Counted from the stretch's first letter, positions 1-7,992 are shown. The stretch: 17,726 nucleotides of DNA from Firmicutes bacterium UBA993 (GCA_002292015.1 DBBD01000056.1:1-17726); one strand, 5' to 3'. Translations and numbers: made by a program. The notes: a model not told the origin generated them from the letters alone.

Positions 1-465
1 TGCCCAGACTGCATATTTTTGTCCAAAGTTAACATTAAATTAACACCAAGTTCCGCATCTCTTAATCTACCTCATTTAGACTCGGGTAGCTTGAATGTTT
101 TCTTCGTGAGATTTCAGATGAAACTAAAGAAGGTTAACTTTCCGGCGCAGCATTTTCCCTGCTTTCTTTACTTAACTTGATATAGATTAAGTTTATGGTT
201 TTGCCCTATCACCTTTTTATCATGTCAACCCAGCACCATGCCCTTGCGGTAGTGAGGTCAATCACTTGCGGCATGGCCTCGATTCTGGTAAGTTTAGTAT
301 ACCTGTTATACCAGTTAGACTTGGTTGGTTGTTTTTCTGCGCAACCGTTTATGCAACAGAGAGGTAAATGGGCTTTAAAGTTGATATTTGCCAATGAATG
401 GACATAAAGATTTGCTTGACGGCCTGAAATAGGAGAAGGGAAAGACTGTAATTATCTGGGAAGGG
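1..465. other. Non-coding region upstream of pstB
   Basis: No convincing gene is present in these 465 bases. A 70-codon open frame (195-407, +) has no ribosome binding site, no recognisable domain and a composition unlike the neighbouring genes, so I do not call it. The region contains a TTAACA direct repeat (29-45) resembling a PhoP site. I see no complete sigma-A promoter and no clear intrinsic terminator. The gap is long for a pst operon, where pstB usually follows pstA closely. This suggests pstB-phoU is either separately transcribed here or displaced from pstSCA. Confidence 0.6.
29..45 (+). promoter_or_regulatory. Putative PhoP-type Pho box (TTAACA-N5-TTAACA)
   Basis: Two exact TTAACA hexamers at 29-34 and 40-45 are separated by five bases, giving an 11-base period (one helical turn). 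This matches the TT(A/T/C)ACA-N5 repeat pattern recognised by PhoP in Bacillus-type Gram-positives. The nearest downstream genes on the + strand are pstB and phoU, classic phosphate-starvation targets, but the site is about 420 bases from the pstB start. It could also serve a gene outside the window. Functional assignment is inference. Confidence 0.5.
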
Positions 466-1350
466 GTGAGTAGTGGTTCTCTAAACTGGGACCGTACAGT
501 GATGCAGATAAGCAATGATCAGGGTATAACGGAAGTTTTAACCGAAAGTAAGATAATCGAAGGCGAACGGAGTAAAATTTCTCCCGGTGCCGCTGGTTAC
601 TATGACGTTACCGTCGAACATTTAAATTTCTATTACGGCAGCGTACAGGCTTTATTTGACGTTAACCTGGCAGTCAAAGAAAAGGGTGTGGCGGCATTAA
701 TCGGCCCTTCGGGTTGTGGTAAATCTACCTTTTTAAGGGTGCTGAACCGGATGAACGACTTAGTAACTGGTACTCGTCTGGAGGGCAGTGTAACAGTCCA
801 CGGTGCCAATATTTATGATCCCGATACCGATGTTGTTGAACTGCGGAAAAGAGTGGGCATGGTTTTTCAGCAGCCTAATCCATTTCCGAAGAGCATTTAT
901 GATAATATTGCTTATGGCCCGCGTATACATGGTTTGAAAAACCGGGAAAGGCTGGATCAGATAGTTGAAGAAAGCTTAAAAAAGGGAGCACTCTGGGATG
1001 AAGTAAAAGATCGTCTCAAAGAGCCGGCGTTGGCTCTTTCCGGCGGCCAGCAGCAGAGGCTTTGTATAGCCCGGGCCCTGGCGGTGCAGCCGAAAGTACT
1101 ATTGATGGATGAACCGACATCGGCTGTTGATCCCATTGCCACCCAGCGTATTGAAGACCTGATCCGTGATCTTTGCCAGAATTATACTATCATTATAGTA
1201 ACTCATAATATGCAGCAGGCGGCGCGCATTTCTGACTTTACCGGGTTTTTCCTTCATGGTGAACTAGTGGAATGGGGTAAAACCTCACAGATATTCACAA
1301 AACCAGCCGATCAGCGCACAGAGGACTATATTACCGGTCGGTTCGGTTGA
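466..1350 (+). CDS. pstB: Phosphate ABC transporter ATP-binding protein PstB
   Basis: ATPase subunit of the PstSCAB high-affinity phosphate importer, acting at the cytoplasmic face of the membrane. ABC ATPase signatures are visible in order: Walker A GPSGCGKS (80-87), Q-loop QQPNPF (135-140), signature LSGGQQQR (191-198), Walker B LLMDEPTSAVDP (212-223) and switch His in VTHNMQQA (247). The PstB-specific stretch RVLNRMNDL follows Walker A. Homology begins near residue 46 (YDVTVEHLNFYYG), so there is an N-terminal extension of about 40 residues beyond the usual 250-260. The start is uncertain: GTG at 466 is preceded immediately by GGGAAGGG, and the first in-frame ATG (502) has no ribosome binding site. 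Just 25 bases separate it from phoU, so the two are probably co-transcribed. pstS, pstC and pstA are not in the window. Confidence 0.95.
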   Translation: MSSGSLNWDRTVMQISNDQGITEVLTESKIIEGERSKISPGAAGYYDVTVEHLNFYYGSVQALFDVNLAVKEKGVAALIGPSGCGKSTFLRVLNRMNDLVTGTRLEGSVTVHGANIYDPDTDVVELRKRVGMVFQQPNPFPKSIYDNIAYGPRIHGLKNRERLDQIVEESLKKGALWDEVKDRLKEPALALSGGQQQRLCIARALAVQPKVLLMDEPTSAVDPIATQRIEDLIRDLCQNYTIIIVTHNMQQAARISDFTGFFLHGELVEWGKTSQIFTKPADQRTEDYITGRFG

Positions 1351-1375
1351 TGTTTTTAGCGAAGGAGGTTAGTAT

Positions 1376-2056
1376 GTGACAGAAGGCATGGAGTATACAG
1401 AACGTAAAGTTGTATATGAAGAAAAAATGAAAACCCTCCAGGATAAACTGCAACACTTGGGTAGCTTGGTCGAAGCGTCTATAGCGCAAACGGTAGAGGC
1501 GCTTAAAACACAGAATCTTGAACTGGCTCAGGCGGTTATTGACGGCGATGATCTGATTGATGATCTCGAGCGCGAGATTGAAGAAAGGTGTCTCGAGGTG
1601 ATTGCCACCCAGCAGCCGATGGCTAGGGACTTACGCCGGGTGGCAACCCTTTTTAAGATGACTACCGACTTGGAGCGGATGGCTGACTATGCAACCAGCA
1701 TCGCCAAAATAACTTTGCGTATTGGCGATCAGCCGCTGATCAAACCATTAGTTGACATCCCGCGTATGGCACTATTGAGCCAGAAGATGGTCAAGCAGGC
1801 TCTGGACGCTTACGTCCGCGAAGATGTCGATCTGGCATGTGCAGTTGGTAAAGACGACGATGAAGTGGACAATCTCTTTGGCCAGATCTTTAATGAACTG
1901 TTGATAATCATGATGGAAAACCCGAAAACCATTACCCAGGCTACGCACCTGCTCTTTGTCGGTCGCTGGCTGGAACGGATCTCCGATCATGCCACCAACA
2001 TTGCCGAAGAGGTGCTCTTTTTGGTTACCGGTGAAAAGTGCAGCCTGAATGAATAA
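1376..2056 (+). CDS. phoU: Phosphate signalling complex protein PhoU
   Basis: PhoU is a cytoplasmic all-helical protein that connects the Pst transporter to the PhoR/PhoP two-component system and limits phosphate uptake. The 226-residue length matches the family (about 220). Two PhoU repeats are visible: residues about 18-105, with DLEREIEERCLEVIATQQPMARDLRRV and LERMADYATSIA segments, and about 120-210, with the acidic metal-binding-type KDDDEVDNLF and LERISDHATNIAEEV. The GTG start at 1376 is chosen because GGAGG (1364-1368) lies 7 bases upstream; the first in-frame ATG (1388) is too far away. An ATG at 1374 overlaps this start in another frame and is followed at once by TGA. Position directly after pstB is the usual arrangement. 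Confidence 0.95.
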   Translation: MTEGMEYTERKVVYEEKMKTLQDKLQHLGSLVEASIAQTVEALKTQNLELAQAVIDGDDLIDDLEREIEERCLEVIATQQPMARDLRRVATLFKMTTDLERMADYATSIAKITLRIGDQPLIKPLVDIPRMALLSQKMVKQALDAYVREDVDLACAVGKDDDEVDNLFGQIFNELLIIMMENPKTITQATHLLFVGRWLERISDHATNIAEEVLFLVTGEKCSLNE

Positions 2057-2109
2057 AAGTATCCCGATCTGATAGAGGGAAGACCTTGATCAAGCAGATA
2101 TGTGTCGGC

Positions 2110-2976
2110 TCAAAGCTTCTGATCAAGCCACCCTCTCAAGTATCCGAAGATCTCGTCTTTTTCCGGCTCGTTATGCAGTTCATGATAGTAATCATGGTAA
2201 AGTTTTAAGGTGCAGTCACCCCGCATCGCTTGATTGAGCTGTTCACAGCCGGCAGCGTAAGTGATTTGATCGCCAGTGCCGTGCATCAGGAGCAACGGCA
2301 CTTCGATCTCCTCTCCCCGCTTGAGCACATATTCTATTGCCGACAACATCTGTTTGGCCATCCTTAGGGACCCCTTGTCATGCACCAGGGGGTCGTTGCG
2401 GTAAGCTTCAATTACTTCCGGGTCTCTTGACAGTGCCTCCTGATTCAGGCCGCTGGGCAGGGTGACCTTCGGAAAAACAGAACCCAAAATTTTGGCAGCG
2501 GCAACCTTTGCCTTCTGTTCGGCTACGGCGGTTTGCAACACCGGGCTGGTTACCACAGCGCCCCTTATTTGCGGGCGACGCTGGATCAGGGTGAAAAGAA
2601 CTATCAACCCGCCGAGGCTGTGCCCGTAGAGAAATATTGGTTTACCGGAAAACTGTTCTTCCGTTTTCTCCAGAAGAATAGTCACATCGTCAGCATAATG
2701 ATCAAACGAAGGGCTGTCGCCGCGCCGCCCTGCCGAACGACCGTGTCCGCGCAGGTCAATGGCCAAAACAGCGTAACCGGCGCCGTTCAGCCTTTCTGCC
2801 CAGTAACTGTAGCGCCCACTGTGTTCCCCGTGTCCATGCACTAAGCTGATCGCTGCTTTGGCTTCTCCCTGCGGTTCCCACTGCTGCGCGAAAAGCTTCA
2901 ACCCATCATTGGATACCCAGTGCATCTCCTCATGCTTCAACAAATTCAACTCCCCTCTCACTTTGTAATACGCCAC
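2110..2976 (-). CDS. Alpha/beta hydrolase, lysophospholipase/monoacylglycerol lipase type
   Basis: Serine hydrolase of the Hydrolase_4 (serine aminopeptidase S33-like) family, which includes monoacylglycerol lipases and lysophospholipases. Visible motifs are the oxyanion-region HGHGEHSGRY (47-56), DLRGHGRS (74-81), nucleophile elbow GHSLGG with Ser120, acid Asp236 in HGTGDQIT, and His265 in YYHELHNE. The lid lies around 145-215. There is no signal peptide, so it is probably cytoplasmic. It lies 24 bases after the SDR gene on the same strand and the two likely form an operon. The GTG start (2976) has no clear ribosome binding site. A GGGGAG within codons 7-9 would serve a TTG at 2943 (codon 12), which would shorten the protein by 11 residues without losing conserved sequence. 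The substrate is not predictable. Confidence 0.88.
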   Translation of the reverse strand: MAYYKVRGELNLLKHEEMHWVSNDGLKLFAQQWEPQGEAKAAISLVHGHGEHSGRYSYWAERLNGAGYAVLAIDLRGHGRSAGRRGDSPSFDHYADDVTILLEKTEEQFSGKPIFLYGHSLGGLIVLFTLIQRRPQIRGAVVTSPVLQTAVAEQKAKVAAAKILGSVFPKVTLPSGLNQEALSRDPEVIEAYRNDPLVHDKGSLRMAKQMLSAIEYVLKRGEEIEVPLLLMHGTGDQITYAAGCEQLNQAMRGDCTLKLYHDYYHELHNEPEKDEIFGYLRGWLDQKL

Positions 2977-3000
2977 AGGAGATTAGCTCACCAGGCGCGG

Positions 3001-3765
3001 CTAAATGACGGTAGATCCGCCGTCTACGGCCAGAACCTGGCCGGTGATATAGTTTGCGCCGCCGGAACAGAGAAATAGCACCGGTTCCACAACATCGTCT
3101 ATTTCGGCCAGCCTGCCGGCCGGTATGGTCTTGATAATCTGATCGTGCACATCCTGGTTTGACCAGAAGGGAGCGCTAAAACTGGTTTTAACCATGCTGG
3201 GGGCAATGGCATTAACCTGGATATTATCAGTAGCCAGCTCAGCCGCCAGCACCCGGGTCAGCATTTCGATGCCGGCCTTGGCAATGCCGTAAATCCCCAT
3301 ACCTGGAGCGGGGCGGCAGGCTGCGGTTGACGTAATGTTGACGATTTTTCCGGCACCCTGTCCTTTCATCAGCCGGGCAGCTGCTTTTGCGCAGTAATAG
3401 GTTCCGGTTAGGTTTGACTCGATAATCTTATGCCAGGCCGCCGCCTCCGTATCAATCAGCGTGGGGGTCAGCAGGTTCATCCCAACGTTGTTGATTAGAA
3501 CATCTACCTGGCCAAACCGGGCCTTTGTCTGCCCAAATAGCAGATCAACATCTTCTTCGCGGGCGATATGAGCCGGAACGGTCAGTAGGTTGTCACCGCC
3601 GCCAAGCGCAGCGGCTGCTTGATCCAGACCCTCCTGTTTGCGGGCACAAATTGTCACTTTCGCTCCCTCCGCGAGCAGGCGGCGGGCTAACGCCAGGCCA
3701 ATGCCCCGGCTGCCCCCGGTTACCACAACTACTTTCCCGGTCAAACCGTAGCTGAGTACGCTCAT
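3001..3765 (-). CDS. Short-chain dehydrogenase/reductase (FabG-like SDR)
   Basis: Classical SDR of 254 residues, an NAD(P)H-dependent oxidoreductase with a Rossmann fold. Motifs (numbering from the ATG): cofactor-binding TGGSRGIG (16-23), NNVG (92-95) in place of the usual NNAG, structural Asn118 (ESNLTG), and the catalytic triad Ser146, Tyr159 and Lys163 (YGIAK). The C-terminal ITGQVLAVDGG is the standard SDR ending. The ATG at 3765 is preferred over the TTG just before it because GAGAGG sits 7 bases upstream. It resembles 3-oxoacyl-ACP reductases and gluconate 5-dehydrogenase-like enzymes, but the substrate cannot be read from sequence. Coupling with the downstream lipase-like hydrolase suggests lipid or alcohol metabolism (inference). 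Confidence 0.92.
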   Translation of the reverse strand: MSVLSYGLTGKVVVVTGGSRGIGLALARRLLAEGAKVTICARKQEGLDQAAAALGGGDNLLTVPAHIAREEDVDLLFGQTKARFGQVDVLINNVGMNLLTPTLIDTEAAAWHKIIESNLTGTYYCAKAAARLMKGQGAGKIVNITSTAACRPAPGMGIYGIAKAGIEMLTRVLAAELATDNIQVNAIAPSMVKTSFSAPFWSNQDVHDQIIKTIPAGRLAEIDDVVEPVLFLCSGGANYITGQVLAVDGGSTVI

Positions 3766-3834
3766 CAATTTACCTCTCTTCCTTTTATCCTAATTATTCC
3801 GACAATAGCTTTCAGGGAGTAATTAGCTAAAGCG

Positions 3835-3883
3835 CATCAAAACTCCTGCATCTTACGATGATCAGTTCACCCCTGTTTTGATG
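3835..3883. repeat. Inverted repeat CATCAAAAC / GTTTTGATG in spacer
   Basis: A perfect 9-base inverted repeat (3835-3843 and 3875-3883) with a 31-base loop lies in the 228-base spacer between the ygiQ-like gene end and the SDR start. There is no flanking U-run, so it is not a standard terminator. It could be an operator for the SDR-hydrolase unit or a chance structure. Nothing else clear is seen between 3766 and 3996. Confidence 0.3.
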
Positions 3884-3996
3884 TAAATGGAAAACCACTT
3901 TGCCACTCAGAAGTTGTTCCAGATGCGGCAGTAGAAAGCAGTTTTTTGTACGCGGTGGACGAAGACAAAGCCAACCTCCATAAATATCCCTTCGTT

Positions 3997-5901
3997 TTAT
4001 TTATTCCTGGCCACTTTCTTTGTTTCCCGCCCTGCTTTTTTCTTTGCCCGTTTCCGGTCCAGGCTCTCGCCCGGCCCAGCGTTTCTAGCCTTTTTGCCGC
4101 CGGGAGGCTTGATCAGGCAGTTCCGGCCGTAACCAATCAAATCTTTGCGTCCGGCCTTGTTCAACGCCTCGAATACCAGGCGGTAAAGTTTCGGGTTACG
4201 ATATTGGATCAGGGCTCGTTGCATGGCCTTTTCATGGGTGCTGCGCGGCACATATATCGGATCCATGGTGCGCGGATCCAGTCCGGTATAATACATACAG
4301 GTGGATAAGGTGCCCGGTGTCGGGTAAAAATCCTGCGCCTGTTCCGGCAGATGTTCGTGCTTACGGACAAAAGAAGCCAGCTCTATTGCTGCTTTCAGAT
4401 CCGAACCCGGATGACTGGACATAAAGTAGGGCACCAGGTACTGATCTTTGTCCAAGCCCTGGTTAAGCTGCTTATACCTCTTCTTAAAGGCCAGGTAAAC
4501 TTCGCGCCCCGGTTTTCCCATTTTTTCCAACACAGCCGGAGACACGTGCTCAGGGGCAACTTTAAGCTGCCCACTAATGTGTTGTGCACAGAGCTCTTCG
4601 AAAAATGAAGGATCAGGATCACAGAGCAGGTAATCGTGCCGGATCCCGGAACGAATAAAAACCTTCTTCACCCCGTTTAATGATCGCAGCCTGCGCAGCA
4701 GCTCCAGGTAATCACTATGGTCAACAATCAGGTCTTTGCAGGGTTCCGGATAAAGGCAGCTTTTGTCAGTGCAGGTGCCGTATTTCTGCTGCTTTTGACA
4801 GGCTTTCTGTCTGAAGTTAGCCGTCGGGCCGCCTACATCGTGAATGTAGCCCTTGAAATCCGGATCCTTAATGACCTTTTCTGCCTCTTCCACCACCGCT
4901 TCAATGCTCCTGGTCTGAACAGAACGACCCTGGTGAAAATGAAGGGCGCAGAAGCTGCAGCCCCCGAAACAGCCGCGACTGCTGACCAGGCTGAATTTTA
5001 CCTCGCTTAAAGCAGGAATGCCGCCTTCTTTTTCGTAAATGTGGTGATAATTCCGGGTGTAAGGCAAGCGGTAAACCTGGTCCAGTTCATCACCGGTCAG
5101 CGGCTCAGCCGGTGGGTTTTGCAGCAGGTAACAATCGGGGTAGGGTTCGGCCAGGGCCTTCGCTCGCTGGGGTTCGCTGTTTTTATATTGCAGCATGAAA
5201 CTTTCCGCAAAAGTATGCTTCGAACTTCTGATCTCATCAAAAGAAGGCAGCAGCACCGTTCCGGCCGGGTCGGGCAGTTCGCTGACACAGACCACTGTCC
5301 CCCGCACGTAAGTGATCTCGTTAATTTTGATGCCGCTCTTAAGGGCTTCGGCAACCTCGAGTACCGGCTTTTCTCCCATGCCGTAAATCAAAAGGTCAGC
5401 GCCTGTATCAAGCAGTACGGAAGCCTGCACCGTGTCTGCCCAGTAATCATAATGGGCCATTCGCCTTAAGCTGGCCTCTAGGCCGCCCAAAATAATTGCG
5501 CTCTGTGGATAAGCCTCGCGCACTTTTCGGGCGTAAACAATTAGGGCGCGGTCCGGGCGCAGCCCGGTTTTGCCCCCTGGGCTGTAGGCATCTGCCTTGC
5601 GCCGTTTTTTGGCCACACTGTAATGATTGACCATCGAATCTATATTGCCGGCGCTGATTAAAAATCCCAACCGTGGTTCTCCCAACAGGCTGAACTGGGC
5701 AGGGTTCTTCCAGTCGGGTTGGGCGAGCATAGCTACTGTAAAACCGTAGGCCGCAAGCAGGCGGCTGATCACGGCCGCTCCAAAAGAGGGATGATCAACA
5801 TAAGCATCGCCGCTGATCATGATAAAATCAGGCTGCTCCCAGCCGCGGGCAGCCATCTCGTCCCTGGTGATCGGCAAAAAGATTTGCTCTTGCTGCTTCA
5901 T
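3997..5901 (-). CDS. ygiQ: YgiQ-family radical SAM protein
   Basis: Large (634-residue) radical SAM protein of the YgiQ/UPF0313 family, conserved in bacteria but without an established reaction. The N-terminal region (about 1-300) matches the Radical_SAM_N/cobalamin-binding-like fold. The [4Fe-4S]-SAM cluster motif is CFGGCSFC with Cys311, Cys315 and Cys318. A second Cys cluster (Cys368, Cys377, Cys382, Cys388) follows the DVGGPTANF segment, as in other YgiQ proteins. The C-terminal part (about 510-600, DFYPTPGTLSTCMYYTGLDP) is the DUF3362 region. It ends in a Lys/Arg-rich tail (605-634), possibly RNA-binding. The ATG at 5901 has GCGAGG about 8 bases upstream. It is monocistronic by context, divergent from the DUF432-mscS pair. 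Confidence 0.93.
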   Translation of the reverse strand: MKQQEQIFLPITRDEMAARGWEQPDFIMISGDAYVDHPSFGAAVISRLLAAYGFTVAMLAQPDWKNPAQFSLLGEPRLGFLISAGNIDSMVNHYSVAKKRRKADAYSPGGKTGLRPDRALIVYARKVREAYPQSAIILGGLEASLRRMAHYDYWADTVQASVLLDTGADLLIYGMGEKPVLEVAEALKSGIKINEITYVRGTVVCVSELPDPAGTVLLPSFDEIRSSKHTFAESFMLQYKNSEPQRAKALAEPYPDCYLLQNPPAEPLTGDELDQVYRLPYTRNYHHIYEKEGGIPALSEVKFSLVSSRGCFGGCSFCALHFHQGRSVQTRSIEAVVEEAEKVIKDPDFKGYIHDVGGPTANFRQKACQKQQKYGTCTDKSCLYPEPCKDLIVDHSDYLELLRRLRSLNGVKKVFIRSGIRHDYLLCDPDPSFFEELCAQHISGQLKVAPEHVSPAVLEKMGKPGREVYLAFKKRYKQLNQGLDKDQYLVPYFMSSHPGSDLKAAIELASFVRKHEHLPEQAQDFYPTPGTLSTCMYYTGLDPRTMDPIYVPRSTHEKAMQRALIQYRNPKLYRLVFEALNKAGRKDLIGYGRNCLIKPPGGKKARNAGPGESLDRKRAKKKAGRETKKVARNK

Positions 5902-6226
5902 TTTCTCTGTCCTCGCAGTAATAAATAGTCAGGGTTCTATCCGTTTATTATATCTTAAGATTCCGGTTTTTGAGCTACGCTTCCAGACAGGCAGCTTTCA
6001 TCAGGTAACAGGCAAGTGCGTCGCGGAAATGTTAAGATTATAATTCACACGCTTAAAAATTGGCTAGCTTGACAATTTGTGGTTTCACGAGATTTTAAGC
6101 AGAGCATTTCTTACAAAAAAGCTGGAAACAGTTAACTTGTCAAAGGATTTGCGATTTTTGCGTCGAAAGACACTGTGTTGTCTGTAATTTTAGTTTACTG
6201 TCGCAAGTTTTGTCTGGAGGTTGGCT
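5902..6226. other. Divergent intergenic region between ygiQ and DUF432 gene
   Basis: No gene is visible in this 325-base spacer. It must hold promoters for both directions. A perfect TTGACA (6069-6074, +) is followed after 17-18 bases only by an AT-rich ATTTTAA, a poor -10. A TATAAT at 6039-6044 (+) and one on the minus strand (5952-5947) lack good -35 partners. None is strong enough for a firm promoter call. Confidence 0.4.
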
Positions 6227-7018
6227 ATGTCAGAAAGCAAGGATACCGGTTTTGATAACGTAGAGTCAATCATCTGGCAATATCAACCCAGCCAACCCTT
6301 AAGCACCCCACCTTGGGGACCCCACCAGCTGCCGGTTAAGATGGTCCTGGATGGCCTCTCCCTCTCGCTTGAGAAAGGCGATACCGGCTATTATTACCGC
6401 CGCGAAGATCAAAGCAGCAGCGTTGAAAAATTAGTACGGGCCGGCAAAGGGGAGATCTATCTCTGCCCGGTAGAACCTTTTCATCAGCCGGAAGGTGTCA
6501 GCCGGCATCTGCTGCTGGAATTTGAGCAGCCGGTTCTGATCGAGCCGCGAAAAAGTATCAAAATCTACCTTACTGCGCCGCTGGAGATCGCGGTGGTTTT
6601 AACTCTTAAACGAAACGATGAAACTGTGCTTGATCTTTTAAGTTTTCTCAAGCCCAAGTTAACGCTCTACGGCAGCATTAAAACCGGTCTGGTCTGCCGC
6701 TACTGGAAGAGCAACATTTATGATGCAGTCCCGCAGGTTAACCCTCTCCGTGAAGGAGTAATGCAGCTTTCAATCAATAACAACGGAAACCGCTGGGCGG
6801 AGATAAAACAGGCTGTTTTCAGCGCCCAGGATATGAAGATCTACTACAATACGCAGCTGTCTGCCATGCAGGCCATAATGAGGATCAACAGCGAGCTGAC
6901 GGCAGAGACGACCTTTATCGATAAACCTCTTATGGCGGGTATGAACAAAGCCACCGAGCAATTCAGCTCCAAACTACCCGGCTTGGCCGGACGGCTGGTA
7001 ATGGAGGATGGTTACTAA
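6227..7018 (+). CDS. DUF432 family protein
   Basis: A 263-residue protein resembling the DUF432 family, known mainly from archaea and some anaerobic bacteria and without a known function. Recognisable features are the N-terminal GYYYRRE, the CPVEPFHQPEG segment, LLLEFEQPVLIEPRKSIKIYL, and the strongly characteristic VCRYWKSNIYDAVPQVNPLREG region, followed by MKIYYNTQLSAM and TTFIDKPLMAGM. It appears all-beta and soluble, with no signal peptide or membrane helix. The ATG at 6227 is chosen because CTGGAGG (6214-6220) lies six bases upstream. Its stop codon abuts the mscS start with no gap, so the two proteins are very likely translationally coupled and may act together. Family recognition is from memory of motifs; a profile search would settle it. 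Confidence 0.75.
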   Translation: MSESKDTGFDNVESIIWQYQPSQPLSTPPWGPHQLPVKMVLDGLSLSLEKGDTGYYYRREDQSSSVEKLVRAGKGEIYLCPVEPFHQPEGVSRHLLLEFEQPVLIEPRKSIKIYLTAPLEIAVVLTLKRNDETVLDLLSFLKPKLTLYGSIKTGLVCRYWKSNIYDAVPQVNPLREGVMQLSINNNGNRWAEIKQAVFSAQDMKIYYNTQLSAMQAIMRINSELTAETTFIDKPLMAGMNKATEQFSSKLPGLAGRLVMEDGY

Positions 7019-7828
7019 ATGTTCGAATGGTTTGAACAGACAGCCTACGGCACGGTAACCTGGTCTAACCTACTTACTGCTGCGTTAATCTTTTTCGGCG
7101 CTCTGCTTTTTTCCAAGCTGATTTCCATTCAGCTCAGGCGTTCGCTTAAGGATAAACTTTCCATAGAACACCTTAGTCTGCTGCTCAAGTTCCTCTCCTA
7201 TGGCATAATCTTTATTTCCATTCTCTGGATCATGCCGATGGTCGGCCTGGAGCCTTCCGGCCTGATGGTTGCCGGTGGGATTGTAGCCCTGGCTGTCGGT
7301 TTTGCCAGCCAGAGCATTCTCGGTAACCTTATTTCCGGTCTCTTTTTAATGGGTGAAAGACCAGTCAAAGTTGGTGATATGGTCGAAATTGCCGGCAACC
7401 TGGGCACGGTAGAAGATATCCAAATCATTTCCACTGCTATCCTTACCCTGGACGGCCTTTACGTCCGTATCCCCAATGAGACTGTGTTTACCTCCAACAT
7501 CACTAACTTTACCGCCAATCCGGTGCGCCGCTTCGAATTTACTGTCGGCATCAGCTACGCCGACGATGCCGACAAGGCAGTTGCCGTTATCAAAGATCTT
7601 GCTGCTGCGCACCCTCTGATTCTGATTAATCCGCCACCGCAGGTATTTGTTGACGTGCTCGGAGAAAGCAGTGTCGATATTGTTGCCCGCTTTTGGGCAC
7701 CGACAAGCAATTGGTACAGTGTCAGAATGGAATTGCTCTGGAAAATTAAGGTGGCAATTGAGGCTGAAGGGATAAAAATCCCCTTCCCACAGCGGGTCCT
7801 CTGGACTGCTGATCGGGAAATGGGCTAA
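7019..7828 (+). CDS. mscS: MscS-family mechanosensitive ion channel
   Basis: Small-conductance mechanosensitive channel of 269 residues. Three membrane segments are predicted at about 17-37, 55-75 and 79-110. The pore helix is Gly/Ala-rich (VAGGIVALAVGFASQSILGN), followed by the MscS beta-domain signatures PVKVGDMVEI, GTVEDI and IRIPNE-like VRIPNETVFTSNITNF. The C-terminal alpha/beta domain ends with IPFPQR (255-259), typical of the family. It would open under membrane tension to release solutes on hypo-osmotic shock. It starts directly at the stop of the DUF432 gene. The last seven codons and stop are part of a 49-base sequence repeated in inverted orientation at 11383-11431. Confidence 0.93.
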   Translation: MFEWFEQTAYGTVTWSNLLTAALIFFGALLFSKLISIQLRRSLKDKLSIEHLSLLLKFLSYGIIFISILWIMPMVGLEPSGLMVAGGIVALAVGFASQSILGNLISGLFLMGERPVKVGDMVEIAGNLGTVEDIQIISTAILTLDGLYVRIPNETVFTSNITNFTANPVRRFEFTVGISYADDADKAVAVIKDLAAAHPLILINPPPQVFVDVLGESSVDIVARFWAPTSNWYSVRMELLWKIKVAIEAEGIKIPFPQRVLWTADREMG

Positions 7829-7856
7829 ATTACTTTTCAATGTTACCCTAACTGGG
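7808..7856 (+). repeat. 49-bp inverted repeat, left copy (mscS 3' end)
   Basis: Bases 7808-7856 match the reverse complement of 11383-11431 at 44 of 49 positions, with a perfect 27-base core (7818-7844). It covers the last mscS codons (A-D-R-E-M-G-stop) plus about 28 bases downstream. The match ends where the response-regulator remnant begins. Confidence 0.9.
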
Positions 7857-7977
7857 TGCCAATGGTTTTGTTTGTAAACCCGTTGAATTTAACCGTTTTG
7901 CCGATGCAGTCAGACAGCTTGGTCTTTACTGGCTCTTACTGAATGAAACGCTGAAAACTACGCACTATATTTACTGA
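7852..7977 (+). pseudogene. C-terminal remnant of an Rcp1-like response regulator
   Basis: A 41-codon frame with no start codon or ribosome binding site reads LGANGFVCKPVEF and then FADAVRQLGLYWLLLNE, ending at TGA 7975-7977. This is the characteristic end of single-domain CheY/Rcp1-type response regulators: the conserved Lys of KPV, then the alpha5 segment with LGLYWLLLN. The phosphoacceptor half is missing. An in-frame TAA (7849-7851) lies directly upstream, where the mscS-tail repeat ends, so this looks like a deletion junction. Such regulators commonly partner kinases with a DLRAPLR H-box like the one encoded at 9555-11333. Confidence 0.8.
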
Positions 7978-7992
7978 AGGAGATACCTGCCA

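Noticed and set aside
195..407. 70-codon open frame on the + strand upstream of pstB
   Set aside because: No ribosome binding site, no recognisable motif, and an equally long frame on the opposite strand over the same bases; best explained as chance.
2085..2094. CTTGATCAAG palindrome between phoU and the hydrolase gene as a terminator
   Set aside because: Only a 10-base palindrome with no loop and no T-run; not a credible terminator.
3889..3936. 15-codon mini-gene starting ATGGAAAACCAC in the spacer before the SDR gene
   Set aside because: No ribosome binding site and too short to support without conservation data.
4717..5469. Several 85-142 codon frames on the + strand inside the ygiQ-like gene
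   Set aside because: They lie antisense within a well-supported radical SAM gene and have no domain or initiation signal.
6069..6098. Promoter for DUF432-mscS from TTGACA at 6069
   Set aside because: The -35 is perfect but no acceptable -10 lies at the right spacing; kept only as a note in the intergenic entry.
7346..7840. 164-codon minus-strand frame over mscS
   Set aside because: Antisense shadow of mscS; no independent support.
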